A stretch of 64,000 nt of DNA. Origin: Lachnospiraceae bacterium. GTDB lineage: Bacteria > Bacillota_A > Clostridia > Lachnospirales > Lachnospiraceae. The translations under genes were made by a program, and so were the position numbers. Numbering within the stretch: the stretch's first letter is position 1; each line of letters starts with the position of its first letter. The DNA is taken from the NCBI GenBank assembly GCA_017416505.1, contig JAFQCI010000147.1, forward strand, positions 124,001 to 188,000, given 5' to 3'. The notes beneath the pieces are model-generated. The model searched no databases. It had not been told where the DNA came from and saw nothing but the letters and a program-made list of their open reading frames with translations. This document shows positions 27,560-36,460 of this stretch, one piece after another.

Positions 27560-29512
27560 CTATTTTTCTTCTGAAAGAGCTGCCATCAATTCTTCCCACT
27601 GTGTCATAATTTCCAATATCTCTTCTTCTAAGGCATCAATTTCTTCTTGTATCTGTCCTAATTTCACATAATCAGATTGATACTCTTCTTTCAGCAAATC
27701 CTGTTTCTTTTGTTCGCATTCTTCTTCTTTTTGCTGCATCTCATCTTCCAGCTTTTTAATCTTTCTTTCCATCTTCGCCTGTTCTTTTCCAGGATTATAA
27801 TACGTCTTCGATTTCTTCGGCTTATTATCATTATCCCCAGAAGAGCTATTTTTATCGCTTTTATCCGAGGACTTGCTATTTACCAGTTCTCCTGCTTCTG
27901 CCAGAAGTTTTTCACATTCTTCTTTATATTGCTCATACCCAAAAGGATACAAAGTAGTATTATGATTTTCAAATACCAAAATTTTATCACAGACTTTTTT
28001 AACAAAATATCTGTCATGAGATACTAAGATTAAAGTACCGCTATATTCCCTAAGCATGGATTCTAATGTTTCTTTTCCTACAATGTCCATATGATTGGTA
28101 GGTTCATCCAGAATCAAAACATTCGGTTCTCTCTTTAATATTTTACATAACGCCAGTCGGACTTTCTCTCCTCCGGAAAGCATGGATACCTTCTTAAATA
28201 CATCTTCCCCGGAAAATAAAAATGCACCCAATAAATTTCTTACCTCTGTCTGGGTTAAATTTGGAAACTCGTCCCAAAAATCATCCAAAACCGTTTTTTC
28301 ACTGGTATATTGTGCCATTTGCTGGTCGAAATAGCCAATTTGAACATTGGCACCAAACTGAAACGTACCTGAAATCTTTGGTATTTTTCTCATAAGGGTC
28401 TTTAAAAATGTAGATTTACCCAATCCGTTTCCGCCGATAATTCCTACCTTTTCTCCCTTTTTCACTTCAAGAGAAACCTTAGATAACACATCCGTATATC
28501 CTATTTCCAAATCCCTTACAGATAATACGTCTTTTCCAGTTTCCACTGTAGGTTGGAAATTCGCATGAAATGTCTTATTATCGTATTTGTCTGGTGCTTC
28601 GATAACATCCATATGCTCAATTTGTTTTAATTTGGAACGTGTCATAGCGGCCTTCGTAGGCTTATTTTTAAACTTATCTACTATCTGCTGTAATCGTTCA
28701 ATTTCTTTTTGTTGAGCTGCATAATTTTTCTTTTGCTGTTCATAATTAATTTTTTTCGTTTCTACAAAACGGGTATAATTTCCCGGATATCGTTTGGTCG
28801 TCCCATATTCGATTTCATATACCACATCCGCAATATTATCTAAAAACATTCGGTCATGGGATACTACCACGACTGCCTTTTTATAATCTTTTAAATATTT
28901 TTCCAGCCATTCTACGGTAGAGATGTCCAAGTGGTTTGTAGGTTCATCCAAAAGTAAAATATCCGGCTTAGATAATAACAATTTTATAAAAGCAATCTTC
29001 GTCTGCTGTCCACCGGAAAACTGACTCAAAGGCTTTTTCTTATCTTCCTGTGAAAATCCGAATTTTACAATGAGCATTTCATACTCTTTTTCATAAAAAT
29101 AGCCCCCAAGATTTTCAAAATTCTCCTGAAGTCTTGTAAATCGTCGAATTGTTTCTTCCTCATGATTATGCTCCATAACGGCAGTCAGTTCCTCCAACTG
29201 AGCCTTCATGGTTTCTATTTTATGAAATGCCTTTCTGATTTCCTGCTCCATGGTAAGAGAAAGGTCTGAAAATGCCATCTGCTTCAAATAACCAATTTCC
29301 GGATTGCCGGATTTTGCGATAAAAATATCCTCATCACTATCTCTTTTTGCCAAATCCACTTCCCCGGCAATCAGTTTAAGAAAAGTAGTTTTTCCACATC
29401 CATTTCTTCCTACCACTGCGATTTTTTCTGTATTTCGTATTTCAAAATTAATATTTTTCAAAATAACATCGCCGCCAAACTGCACAGCTCCATTACTAAT
29501 CTGATATAACAT
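27560..29512 (-). CDS. ABC-F family ATPase (YdiF-like)
   Basis: 650 residues with two ABC cassettes and no membrane segment. Cassette 1: GRNGCGKTT, FSGGQQTK, LLLDEPTNHLD. The linker (about 240-310) is the long helical P-site motif of ABC-F proteins. Cassette 2: GGNGLGKST, LSGGEKVRL, LILDEPTNHMD. A Ser/Lys-rich stretch and coiled coil (about 560-645) close the protein. ABC-F proteins bind the ribosomal E site and help translation; some give antibiotic protection. The size and C-terminal coiled coil fit the housekeeping YdiF/Uup side better than a resistance type. The ATG lacks a strong ribosome site and follows two hairpins. The TAG stop falls at the edge of a palindromic element. Confidence 0.9.
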   Translation of the reverse strand: MLYQISNGAVQFGGDVILKNINFEIRNTEKIAVVGRNGCGKTTFLKLIAGEVDLAKRDSDEDIFIAKSGNPEIGYLKQMAFSDLSLTMEQEIRKAFHKIETMKAQLEELTAVMEHNHEEETIRRFTRLQENFENLGGYFYEKEYEMLIVKFGFSQEDKKKPLSQFSGGQQTKIAFIKLLLSKPDILLLDEPTNHLDISTVEWLEKYLKDYKKAVVVVSHDRMFLDNIADVVYEIEYGTTKRYPGNYTRFVETKKINYEQQKKNYAAQQKEIERLQQIVDKFKNKPTKAAMTRSKLKQIEHMDVIEAPDKYDNKTFHANFQPTVETGKDVLSVRDLEIGYTDVLSKVSLEVKKGEKVGIIGGNGLGKSTFLKTLMRKIPKISGTFQFGANVQIGYFDQQMAQYTSEKTVLDDFWDEFPNLTQTEVRNLLGAFLFSGEDVFKKVSMLSGGEKVRLALCKILKREPNVLILDEPTNHMDIVGKETLESMLREYSGTLILVSHDRYFVKKVCDKILVFENHNTTLYPFGYEQYKEECEKLLAEAGELVNSKSSDKSDKNSSSGDNDNKPKKSKTYYNPGKEQAKMERKIKKLEDEMQQKEEECEQKKQDLLKEEYQSDYVKLGQIQEEIDALEEEILEIMTQWEELMAALSEEK

Positions 29513-29526
29513 AATCTATACCAAGC

Positions 29527-29582
29527 CTAGGAGAAATACTATCTCCTAGAAAGCAAACACAAAGGGCAAATGGCGTGTTTGC
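29527..29582 (-). promoter_or_regulatory. two hairpins upstream of the ABC-F gene
   Basis: On the minus strand GCAAACAC (29582-29575) pairs with GTGTTTGC (29560-29553), then CTAGGAG (29549-29543) pairs with CTCCTAG (29533-29527), 15 bases before the ATG. The first could terminate the PHP gene; the second could affect ribosome access to the ABC-F start. Confidence 0.5.
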
Positions 29583-29616
29583 ACAAAATTTCCTTTCTCC
29601 AATTTTTCTTTCACCC

Positions 29617-30360
29617 TTACTTTTCTCTTTTGCGAGCATCAGAATAAATATAAGATTTCAACTCATCCATATAATAATTTAAAATCAAGTGTTCCGGAAA
29701 CTGAATTTCCTTCATCAAATCCAAAGCATAAGAATTCGCACCTACATTATGGTCGGCATGAGCATCACTCCCAATTATCACTGGATAATCTTCCTTCGCG
29801 CATAATTCCAAGATTTTTCTATCATTCTCACGGGCATTTTCTCTCCAACTGGTAGGTGATAAGGAATTATTGTTAATTTCTAAAATTTTATGATACTCTT
29901 TTGCTGCTTTTACCACTTCCTTATAGTCCAAAGGAATTCTTCCATCATCGGGATGCCCAATAATATTCACATAAGGATTCTTTATTGCTCCTATGACTGC
30001 CGAAGTATTCTGTGCCTTAGTTCCTACATTGTATCCAACCGTATTATGGATGCTGGCAATGGCAATGTCCAAATTCGCTAACAATTCCTGGCTCATATCC
30101 ACAGACCCCTGATAATCAATAATATTTAGTTCCACTCCCAATAACAATTGTACTCCATAATAGGAACGATTCGCATTCCATAAATTCTGAAAATATATTT
30201 CACTGCAGGTTCCAGGCATTGTCATAGAATGCTCTGTAATTCCCAACAAGGAAATTCCTTTCTCCTTTGCTGCCTTCGCCATTTCCTGTATCGTATTATA
30301 AGCATGTCCACTGGCTATTGTATGGGTATGCAAATCTACCTGATAAGATTTTTCGTACAT
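29617..30360 (-). CDS. PHP-domain phosphatase, YcdX-like
   Basis: 247 residues. Trinuclear metal-site motifs of the PHP fold are present: VDLHTHTIASGHA, GITEHS, LGVELNIID, IASIHN, IGHPDD and IGSDAHADHNVG. YcdX relatives hydrolyse phosphate esters; the true substrate is not known. I start at MYEKSYQ because GGAGG lies 8 bases upstream; the longer frame has no such site. Its own promoter is at 30435-30463. Confidence 0.9.
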   Translation of the reverse strand: MYEKSYQVDLHTHTIASGHAYNTIQEMAKAAKEKGISLLGITEHSMTMPGTCSEIYFQNLWNANRSYYGVQLLLGVELNIIDYQGSVDMSQELLANLDIAIASIHNTVGYNVGTKAQNTSAVIGAIKNPYVNIIGHPDDGRIPLDYKEVVKAAKEYHKILEINNNSLSPTSWRENARENDRKILELCAKEDYPVIIGSDAHADHNVGANSYALDLMKEIQFPEHLILNYYMDELKSYIYSDARKREK

Positions 30361-30434
30361 TTTAATCCTCCGTTCCAAGAATGTCAAAAGATTTATCTTT
30401 CCATCTACATCCTGATTCGTCATCCTATTATGAA

Positions 30435-30463
30435 ATTTTATCACATGAAATTCTAAAAATCAA
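30435..30463 (-). promoter_or_regulatory. promoter of the YcdX-like gene
   Basis: On the minus strand TTGATT (30458-30463), 17-bp spacer, TAAAAT (30435-30440). It lies in the 367-base gap between the PHP gene and the subtilase; the rest of that gap is mostly the palindromic element at 30512-30654. Confidence 0.65.
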
Positions 30464-30511
30464 CTCAGTACCAACAGTTCCAGCAGAATCTAACCGGTTA
30501 GTATAATTTAT

Positions 30512-30654
30512 GTTACTGTACAGACAGCACCAAAACACTTGCTGTTTTGGTGCGTAAGAACGTGATTCAGGAGTTCGCAGGCCCCTTTTGCGAAGCAAAA
30601 CTTTAAATGAGCCTGCGAATTGGTACTGTTTACGAGGTACGAGTGAACAGTAAC
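30512..30654. repeat. composite 143-bp palindromic element, copy 2
   Basis: The ends are GTTACTGT and ACAGTAAC, as in the short copies. Inside lie nested hairpins: GCACCAAAACA/TGTTTTGGTGC (30527-30553), TTCGCAGGC/GCCTGCGAA (30574-30619) enclosing TTTTGC-GAA-GCAAAA (30586-30600), and ACTGTT..AACAGT near the right end. No open frame of note. The design is that of a MITE-like element or of a structured RNA. Confidence 0.75.
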
Positions 30655-30727
30655 TAATTTATGAAGCAGTCAAAGAATCCTTATCATATACTATATATAA
30701 GAATTTCCATGAAACAGGTGATATTTT

Positions 30728-31606
30728 TTGTTTTGGCAAAAAGAAATTGGCATTGACTTTGCATATGAACGCAACCTATACGGAAGAAACATTACAGTTG
30801 CCATATTGGATACTGGTATTTATCCCCACCAGGATTTTCTTACCCCTTCCAACCGAATCCTTTGCTTTCGTGACTTTGTTTCTTCCAGAATAAAGCCTTA
30901 CGATGATAGCGGTCATGGTACGCACGTTGCGGGAATCATTGCTTCTGGCGGCAAATACAAAAATTATTATATTGGTGCCGCACCCATGTGTAATTTGGTA
31001 GTTCTAAAAGTGTTAGATGAAAAAGGCAATGGAACGATTTCCAGTTTCTTTCGTGGTATAGATTGGATTCTTGCACATAGGAAGGAATATAATATCCGCA
31101 TTGTCAATATTTCTATCGGCACCAAACCAACTAATCAGACAAAAGAAGAAAGTTCTTTTATTCAAAAAGTAAATTCTCTTTGGGATGCCGGAATCATTGT
31201 AGTAGCTGCTGCCGGAAACGATGGACCAAAAAACAATAGTATTACCACTCCGGGAATTAGCAGAAAAGTAATTACCGTAGGTGCTGTAGAATCAAATCAT
31301 AATAAAATGACTTCCTACTACTCCGGCAATGGACCTACCGACTCCTGCATCATCAAACCAGAATTAGTAGCTCCCGGCTCCAACATTCTCTCCTGTTCCG
31401 CTTCCCCTTCCGGTTACTTTACGAAAAGTGGCACCTCTATGTCCACCCCTATTGTTTCCGGCTGTATTGCCTTATTATTAGAAAGCGAGCCTGACCTGAC
31501 CCCAAAAGAAGTCAAATTAAGACTTTATCACAGTACCAAAGACTTAAAACTCCCAAAATCAAAACAGGGCTGGGGACTGCTTCAGATAAAAAAACTACTC
31601 TCATAA
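30728..31606 (+). CDS. intracellular subtilisin-like serine protease (S8)
   Basis: 292 residues. The catalytic triad is clear: Asp in AILDTGIYPH (about 28), His in DSGHGTHVAGI (about 65) and Ser in SGTSMSTPIVSG (about 238), with the oxyanion Asn in AAAGNDGP. There is no signal peptide or propeptide, so it fits intracellular subtilisins. The start is a TTG with AGGTGA 8 bases upstream; the nearby ATG at 30709 is in another frame. The gene for a Cys-rich membrane peptide follows 155 bases later on the same strand. Confidence 0.93.
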   Translation: MFWQKEIGIDFAYERNLYGRNITVAILDTGIYPHQDFLTPSNRILCFRDFVSSRIKPYDDSGHGTHVAGIIASGGKYKNYYIGAAPMCNLVVLKVLDEKGNGTISSFFRGIDWILAHRKEYNIRIVNISIGTKPTNQTKEESSFIQKVNSLWDAGIIVVAAAGNDGPKNNSITTPGISRKVITVGAVESNHNKMTSYYSGNGPTDSCIIKPELVAPGSNILSCSASPSGYFTKSGTSMSTPIVSGCIALLLESEPDLTPKEVKLRLYHSTKDLKLPKSKQGWGLLQIKKLLS

Positions 31607-31761
31607 TCCCATGATTCGAATACTATAAGTAAATTTTACCACTCCCAAATACTTTGAATCGTTAGGTTTCAATGCAATTTTTGCAAATTTACAAAAAACA
31701 TGAAACTAACCAAGCTATATCGCATATTCATAAAGTGTAAACCAATTTAGGAGGCACTTAT

Positions 31762-31998
31762 ATGAGTGATTTAGCAGCAACAAATTGTGGAGGTTCTTGT
31801 TGTGAATCAAACGGTATGGGAAGTAGCTGGATTATTATCCTGTTATTACTTTTCTGCTGTGGATGCGGCGGCAATTCTAGAAGCGGAATGGGCTGCGGAT
31901 GTGATGACGGATGCGATTCTTCCTTCATTATTATCTTAATCTTATTACTTTGCTGTGGTTGCGGCAACAACAGCAGAGATAACGGAATGTGTTGCTAA
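31762..31998 (+). CDS. Cys-rich small protein with two membrane-like repeats
   Basis: 78 residues, 16 of them cysteine, many of the rest glycine. It consists of two copies of one unit: WIIILLLLFCCGCGGNSRSG (about 23-42) and FIIILILLLCCGCGNNSRD (about 54-72), each a hydrophobic stretch capped by CCGCG. An AGGAGG site precedes the ATG, so translation is likely strong. Similar proteins in Lachnospiraceae are labelled 'chorion class high-cysteine HCB protein 13', a name from sequence resemblance only. A spore-coat or membrane-surface role is possible. No function is established. Confidence 0.8.
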   Translation: MSDLAATNCGGSCCESNGMGSSWIIILLLLFCCGCGGNSRSGMGCGCDDGCDSSFIIILILLLCCGCGNNSRDNGMCC

Positions 31999-32043
31999 TC
32001 AATAAGCCATATTTCTATTTGGCTGCCTAAAAAGTAGTCAAAA

Positions 32044-32084
32044 AAAGAGGGGCAATGAATGATATCATTCATCTGTCCCTCTTT
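32044..32084. terminator. bidirectional terminator between the Cys-rich gene and tpiA
   Basis: AAAGAGGG..ATGAATGA pairs with TCATTCAT..CCCTCTTT, with short interior loops, and T/A runs on both sides. Confidence 0.8.
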
Positions 32085-32186
32085 ATCATTATCATTCTAA
32101 AGTTAAAATATTTTTATCTAAAATCATATTACAACTTCAAAAATGATTCTCGTTCACTTATCATAAAGTTTACGAAATTTTTAAAA

Positions 32187-32936
32187 TTATTGGTAATTAA
32201 CAATCTTACCAAATTCAGCCTTTAAAGATGCTCCACCAACTAATCCACCATCGATATCTGGTTTTGCAAATAATTCAGCTGCATTTCCTGCATTTACAGA
32301 ACCGCCGTATTGAATACGAACTGCTTCTGCTGTAGCTTCATCGTACATTTCTTTAATGCACTGACGAATTGCACCACAAACTTCCTGAGCCTGGTCAGAA
32401 GTAGCTGTTTTACCAGTTCCGATTGCCCAGATTGGTTCATAAGCAATTACCATAGAAGCAACTTGTTCTGCTGTTACACCATCTAAATCAGACTTAATCT
32501 GTAAACGAATCCAATCTAAAGTAACACCCATTTCTCTTTGTTCTAAGGATTCTCCACAGCAAAGAATTGGAGTAAGACCTGCTTCGAAGGCTTTCTTTAC
32601 TTTCTTGTTTAATAAAACATCGTCTTCCTTGAAGTAATCTCTTCTTTCAGAATGTCCCAGAACAACATACTTAACACCAGCATCTACTAACATTTCAGCA
32701 GAAATTTCTCCAGTGTAAGCACCTTTTTCTTCAAAGTACATATTTTCAGCACCAACTTCAACATTAGTTCCCTTTAATGCTTCAACTACAGGAACGATAT
32801 CGATGGCTGGTACACAGTACACAACATCAACGGTATCAGAAACAACCAATGGTTTTAATTCTTCTACTAATTTTACAGCCTGACTTGGAGTCATGTTCAT
32901 CTTCCAGTTACCGGCAACAATTTTCTTTCTAGCCAT
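32187..32936 (-). CDS. tpiA: triosephosphate isomerase
   Basis: 249 residues, the normal length. Active-site motifs: the lysine in GNWKMNMT, the histidine in VLGHSERR, the glutamate in [15 protein letters not shown] and the phosphate-binding YGGSVN and GLVGGASL. It interconverts the two triose phosphates. It is the third gene of gap-pgk-tpiA and follows pgk by 28 bases. Confidence 0.98.
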   Translation of the reverse strand: MARKKIVAGNWKMNMTPSQAVKLVEELKPLVVSDTVDVVYCVPAIDIVPVVEALKGTNVEVGAENMYFEEKGAYTGEISAEMLVDAGVKYVVLGHSERRDYFKEDDVLLNKKVKKAFEAGLTPILCCGESLEQREMGVTLDWIRLQIKSDLDGVTAEQVASMVIAYEPIWAIGTGKTATSDQAQEVCGAIRQCIKEMYDEATAEAVRIQYGGSVNAGNAAELFAKPDIDGGLVGGASLKAEFGKIVNYQ

Positions 32937-32964
32937 TTTAATTTTCTCCTAATTTCGTTAAAAT

Positions 32965-34158
32965 TTACTTATCGTTAGCTGCTGCTACACCTGGTAATTC
33001 TTTTCCTTCTAAGAATTCTAAAGATGCTCCACCACCTGTAGAAATATGAGTCATCTTATCTCCGAATCCTAATGTATTAACAGCTGCTGCTGAATCACCA
33101 CCACCAATGATAGTAGTTGCATCTATTTCAGCTAAAGCCTTTGCTACTGCGATAGTACCTTTTGCAAAGTTAGGCATTTCGAAACATCCCATAGGTCCGT
33201 TCCAAACAACTGTCTTTGCTTCTTTTACAGCATTTGCAAATAATTCTGCAGTCTTAGGTCCAATATCAAGACCTTCCATATCTGCTGGAATTCCTCCACG
33301 TTCTACTACTTTGAAGTTAGCATCGTTTGAGAAATCATCAGCAACAACAGTATCAACAGGGATTAATAATTTAACTCCCTTTTCTTCTGCTTTCTTCATC
33401 ATGTTAACAGCATATTCTTTGTAATCTTCTTCTAATAAAGATTTACCAACTTCTTCTCCAAGACCTGCCATGAAAGTATAAGCCATACCACCACCGATGA
33501 TAAGAGTATCTACTTTGTCTAATAAATTTTCGATAACAGAAATCTTAGAAGAAACCTTAGCACCACCAAGAATTGCTACGAATGGTCTTTCTGGATTGTT
33601 TACTGCATTTCCTAAGAAATCAATTTCTTTTTGCATTAAGTAACCAACTACTGCTGTATCAACATATTCAGTTACACCAACGTTAGAACAGTGTGCTCTG
33701 TGAGCAGTACCGAAAGCATCGTTTACGAATACATCAGCTAAACTAGCTAAATCCTTGCTGAATGCTTCACCGTTCTTAGTTTCTTCTGCACGGTAACGAG
33801 TATTTTCTAATAAAATAACATCTCCATTTTGCATTGCTTCTACAGCAGCTTTTGCATTTGCTCCAACTACTTCATTATCAGCAGCAAACTTTACTTCTTG
33901 TCCTAATAATTCAGTTAATCTCTTAGCTACAGGTGCTAAAGATAATTCTGGCTTTGGTTCTCCCTTAGGTTTTCCTAAGTGTGAGCAAAGAATTACTTTA
34001 CCGCCATCTGCGATTAATTTCTTAATGGTAGGTAATGCTGCAACCAAACGGTTTTCATCTGTAATCTTTCCATCTTGTAAAGGTACATTAAAATCACAAC
34101 GTACAAGAACTCTTTTTCCATTTACATTAATATCATCTACTGATTTTTTGTTAAGCAT
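32965..34158 (-). CDS. pgk: phosphoglycerate kinase
   Basis: 397 residues. The N-terminal RCDFNVPL and SHLGKPKGE substrate segments and the C-terminal nucleotide motif [10 protein letters not shown] with GGGDSAAAV are intact. It makes ATP and 3-phosphoglycerate. It follows gap after a 113-base gap that contains a hairpin with a T run, so expression may drop after gap. Confidence 0.98.
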   Translation of the reverse strand: MLNKKSVDDINVNGKRVLVRCDFNVPLQDGKITDENRLVAALPTIKKLIADGGKVILCSHLGKPKGEPKPELSLAPVAKRLTELLGQEVKFAADNEVVGANAKAAVEAMQNGDVILLENTRYRAEETKNGEAFSKDLASLADVFVNDAFGTAHRAHCSNVGVTEYVDTAVVGYLMQKEIDFLGNAVNNPERPFVAILGGAKVSSKISVIENLLDKVDTLIIGGGMAYTFMAGLGEEVGKSLLEEDYKEYAVNMMKKAEEKGVKLLIPVDTVVADDFSNDANFKVVERGGIPADMEGLDIGPKTAELFANAVKEAKTVVWNGPMGCFEMPNFAKGTIAVAKALAEIDATTIIGGGDSAAAVNTLGFGDKMTHISTGGGASLEFLEGKELPGVAAANDK

Positions 34159-34194
34159 GATTATGCTCCTTTCTAGTTCATAAATTTAAAAAGA

Positions 34195-34228
34195 ATCCGG
34201 TCCCATAAGTCAAACTTAAAGACCGGAC
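34195..34228 (-). terminator. intercistronic terminator-like hairpin between gap and pgk
   Basis: On the minus strand GTCCGGTC pairs with GACCGGAT (7 of 8), followed by TTCTTTTT. It could lower transcription of pgk-tpiA or act as a processing site. Confidence 0.65.
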
Positions 34229-34271
34229 CCCTACTTCGGATCTTATAAATCTTTAGCCTTCAAAAAAACAA

Positions 34272-35282
34272 TTAAGCTAATTCAGCAAAGTATTTGATTG
34301 TTCTAACCATCTGGCTAGTGTATGAATTTTCATTGTCATACCATGAAACAACTTGTACTTCATATAAATCATCAGCAATCTTAGCTACCATAGTCTGAGT
34401 AGCATCGAATAAAGAACCGAATCTCATTCCAACTACGTCAGAAGAAACGATTTCTTCATCATTGTAACCGAATGATTCAGAAGAAGCTGCCTTCATAGCT
34501 GCATTGATTCCATCAACAGTTACGTCTTTACCCTTAACAACTGCAGTTAAGATAGTAGTAGAACCAGTTGGAACTGGAACTCTTTGTGCAGAACCGATTA
34601 ATTTTCCATTTAATTCTGGAATAACTAATCCGATAGCTTTTGCAGCACCAGTTGAGTTAGGAACGATATTAACAGCAGCTGCACGAGCTCTTATTAAATC
34701 TCCCTTTCTGTGTGGTCCATCAAGTACCATCTGATCACCAGTGTAAGCATGGATAGTAGACATAATACCAGATTGGATTGGAGCATAGTCATTTAATGCC
34801 TTAGCCATAGGAGCTAAACAGTTAGTAGTACAAGAAGCTGCAGAGATGATAGTGTCATCTGCCTTTAATGTACCTTCATTTACGCTATATACGATAGTAG
34901 GAAGATCATTTCCAGCTGGAGCTGAAATAACTACCTTCTTAGCACCTGCATCGATATGAGCTTGAGATTTAGCCTTAGATACATAGAAACCAGTACATTC
35001 AAGAACTACGTCTACACCGATTTCTCCCCATGGAAGTTCAGCTGCATTTGCCTTAGCATAAATCTTAATTTCTTTTCCGTTAACTACGATTGAATCTTCT
35101 TTAGCTTCAACAGTACCTTCGTACTTACCTTGAGAAGAATCATACTTTAATAAGTGAGCTAACATCTTAGGATCTGTTAAATCGTTGATTGCTACAACTT
35201 CATATCCTTCTGCTCCGAACATTTGTCTGAATGCTAGACGACCGATACGTCCAAAACCATTAATTGCTACTTTTACTGCCAT
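34272..35282 (-). CDS. gap: glyceraldehyde-3-phosphate dehydrogenase
   Basis: 336 residues. The NAD-binding [11 protein letters not shown] and the catalytic cysteine in [13 protein letters not shown] are intact, as is the substrate segment HAYTGDQ. It oxidises GAP to 1,3-bisphosphoglycerate. It is the first gene of the glycolytic operon. The leader of about 95 bases holds a small hairpin (AATAACCTG/CAGG-TATT) before the GGAGG site and may stabilise the message. Confidence 0.98.
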   Translation of the reverse strand: MAVKVAINGFGRIGRLAFRQMFGAEGYEVVAINDLTDPKMLAHLLKYDSSQGKYEGTVEAKEDSIVVNGKEIKIYAKANAAELPWGEIGVDVVLECTGFYVSKAKSQAHIDAGAKKVVISAPAGNDLPTIVYSVNEGTLKADDTIISAASCTTNCLAPMAKALNDYAPIQSGIMSTIHAYTGDQMVLDGPHRKGDLIRARAAAVNIVPNSTGAAKAIGLVIPELNGKLIGSAQRVPVPTGSTTILTAVVKGKDVTVDGINAAMKAASSESFGYNDEEIVSSDVVGMRFGSLFDATQTMVAKIADDLYEVQVVSWYDNENSYTSQMVRTIKYFAELA

Positions 35283-35382
35283 GATTTTAATTCCTCCGTT
35301 TGTTAAAATTTTATAATACCTGTAACCAGGTTATTAGCAATAAAACATTTGATTGTTAAACCATTATCAATTGCACACATAT

Positions 35383-35411
35383 ATAATAACCAATTTACAA
35401 AAAAAATTCAA
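35383..35411 (-). promoter_or_regulatory. promoter of the gap operon
   Basis: On the minus strand TTGAAT (35406-35411), 17-bp spacer rich in T, TATTAT (35383-35388). It is divergent from the HisJ promoter in the 372-base gap between gap and the HisJ-like gene. Confidence 0.7.
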
Positions 35412-35466
35412 GTCCTAAATGAAAATATTAACAACATTTTCATTCGGCTTTTACTGTTTTCCCTCA

Positions 35467-35495
35467 TTGACATTCCCAAAAACCTATACTATAAT
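35467..35495 (+). promoter_or_regulatory. consensus promoter of the HisJ-like gene
   Basis: TTGACA (35467-35472), exactly 17 bp, TATAAT (35490-35495): a perfect sigma-A match, about 160 bases before the start codon. Confidence 0.85.
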
Positions 35496-35501
35496 TCATG
35501 G

Positions 35502-35615
35502 ATACCGGAGTCAGAACCTTGCCTTAGCTCACAGCTCTAGAGTGAAAGCACCCTTTGACCCCATGATACCTACGAATTGCTTTGCACTTTGTGCTGTCGC
35601 AATTTATATTTATAT
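35502..35615 (+). other. structured leader or small RNA candidate
   Basis: Downstream of the consensus promoter lies a non-coding stretch with several stems: GG-GTCA/TGAC-CC (around 35508 and 35557), AGCTCAC..GTG-AA-AGC, and a 3' hairpin AATTGC-ttt-GCAC-ttt-GTGC-tgtc-GCAATT ending in a U-rich run. I could not match it to a known riboswitch. It could be a leader of the HisJ-like gene or a separate small RNA. Confidence 0.4.
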
Positions 35616-35654
35616 CAGTATATTTTGAACGAGTTTAGAAAGGTTGGTAACAAC

Positions 35655-36455
35655 ATGATAACTGCTGATTTCCATACACATTCTCTTTTTTCCAGTGATA
35701 GTACGGAAACTTTAGAAAACATGATATCTTTTGCAAAAAAGAATCAAATAAATACCTTGTGTATCACAGACCACATGGACTTGGATTATCCTGTAGATGA
35801 AAAAGGGAATGATTTTTTATTAGATTTAGTTTCTTATACAGAAACCATCACTAAATTAAAACAAAACAACACCGAGATTGAAATCCGCCTTGGTATTGAG
35901 CTTGGCGTAATGGACTATCTTGCTCCTAAACTAACTACCTTGGTAAAGCAGTATCCCTTTGATTTTGTCATTGCTTCTTCCCATCTGGTAAACGGAATCG
36001 ACCCCTATTATCCGGCATACAAAGATAAATTTCCGGGTAACTTAGGGTATGCAGCTTATTTTCTTTCCATTCTGGATAATGTAAAGGTCTTTGACGATTT
36101 CGATGTATATGGGCATCTGGATTATGTATGCAGATACATTCAGGTTCCTTACATCCCTTCTGATTTTACTGACGTTATCGATGAGATTTTAAAAAGAATC
36201 ATCGAATTAGGTAAAGGAATCGAGGTCAATACTGCCGGTCTTTCCAAAGGACTTCATTTTCCACATCCTCATCCATATATCTTAAAAAGATATTTAGAAT
36301 TAGGTGGCGAAATTATTACCATCGGCAGTGATGCCCATGTTGCCCAAAACATTGGTGCATATTTCCAAGAAACCGAAAAACACCTTTTGTCTTTAGGCTA
36401 TAAATATTACGCCACCTATAAAGACCGAAAACCTAGTTTTCATAAACTCGGTTAA
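35655..36455 (+). CDS. hisJ: histidinol-phosphatase-like PHP protein
   Basis: About 266 residues. PHP metal motifs in order: ADFHTHSLFSSDS, ITDHMD, GIELGVMD, IASSHL, YGHLDYV and IGSDAHVAQNIG. Length and motif spacing fit the HisJ/HisK type of histidinol phosphatase (eighth step of histidine synthesis), but the family has other phosphatases and no his genes are nearby. I start at the ATG with AAAGGTTGG upstream, not at the 26-codon longer frame, which reads through the leader. Confidence 0.8.
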   Translation: MITADFHTHSLFSSDSTETLENMISFAKKNQINTLCITDHMDLDYPVDEKGNDFLLDLVSYTETITKLKQNNTEIEIRLGIELGVMDYLAPKLTTLVKQYPFDFVIASSHLVNGIDPYYPAYKDKFPGNLGYAAYFLSILDNVKVFDDFDVYGHLDYVCRYIQVPYIPSDFTDVIDEILKRIIELGKGIEVNTAGLSKGLHFPHPHPYILKRYLELGGEIITIGSDAHVAQNIGAYFQETEKHLLSLGYKYYATYKDRKPSFHKLG

Positions 36456-36460
36456 GTTTC

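Noticed and set aside
35502..35640. 6S RNA, SRP RNA, purine, SAM, FMN, THF or preQ1 riboswitch in the HisJ leader
   Set aside because: The conserved cores of these families are absent by eye; a covariance search would decide.
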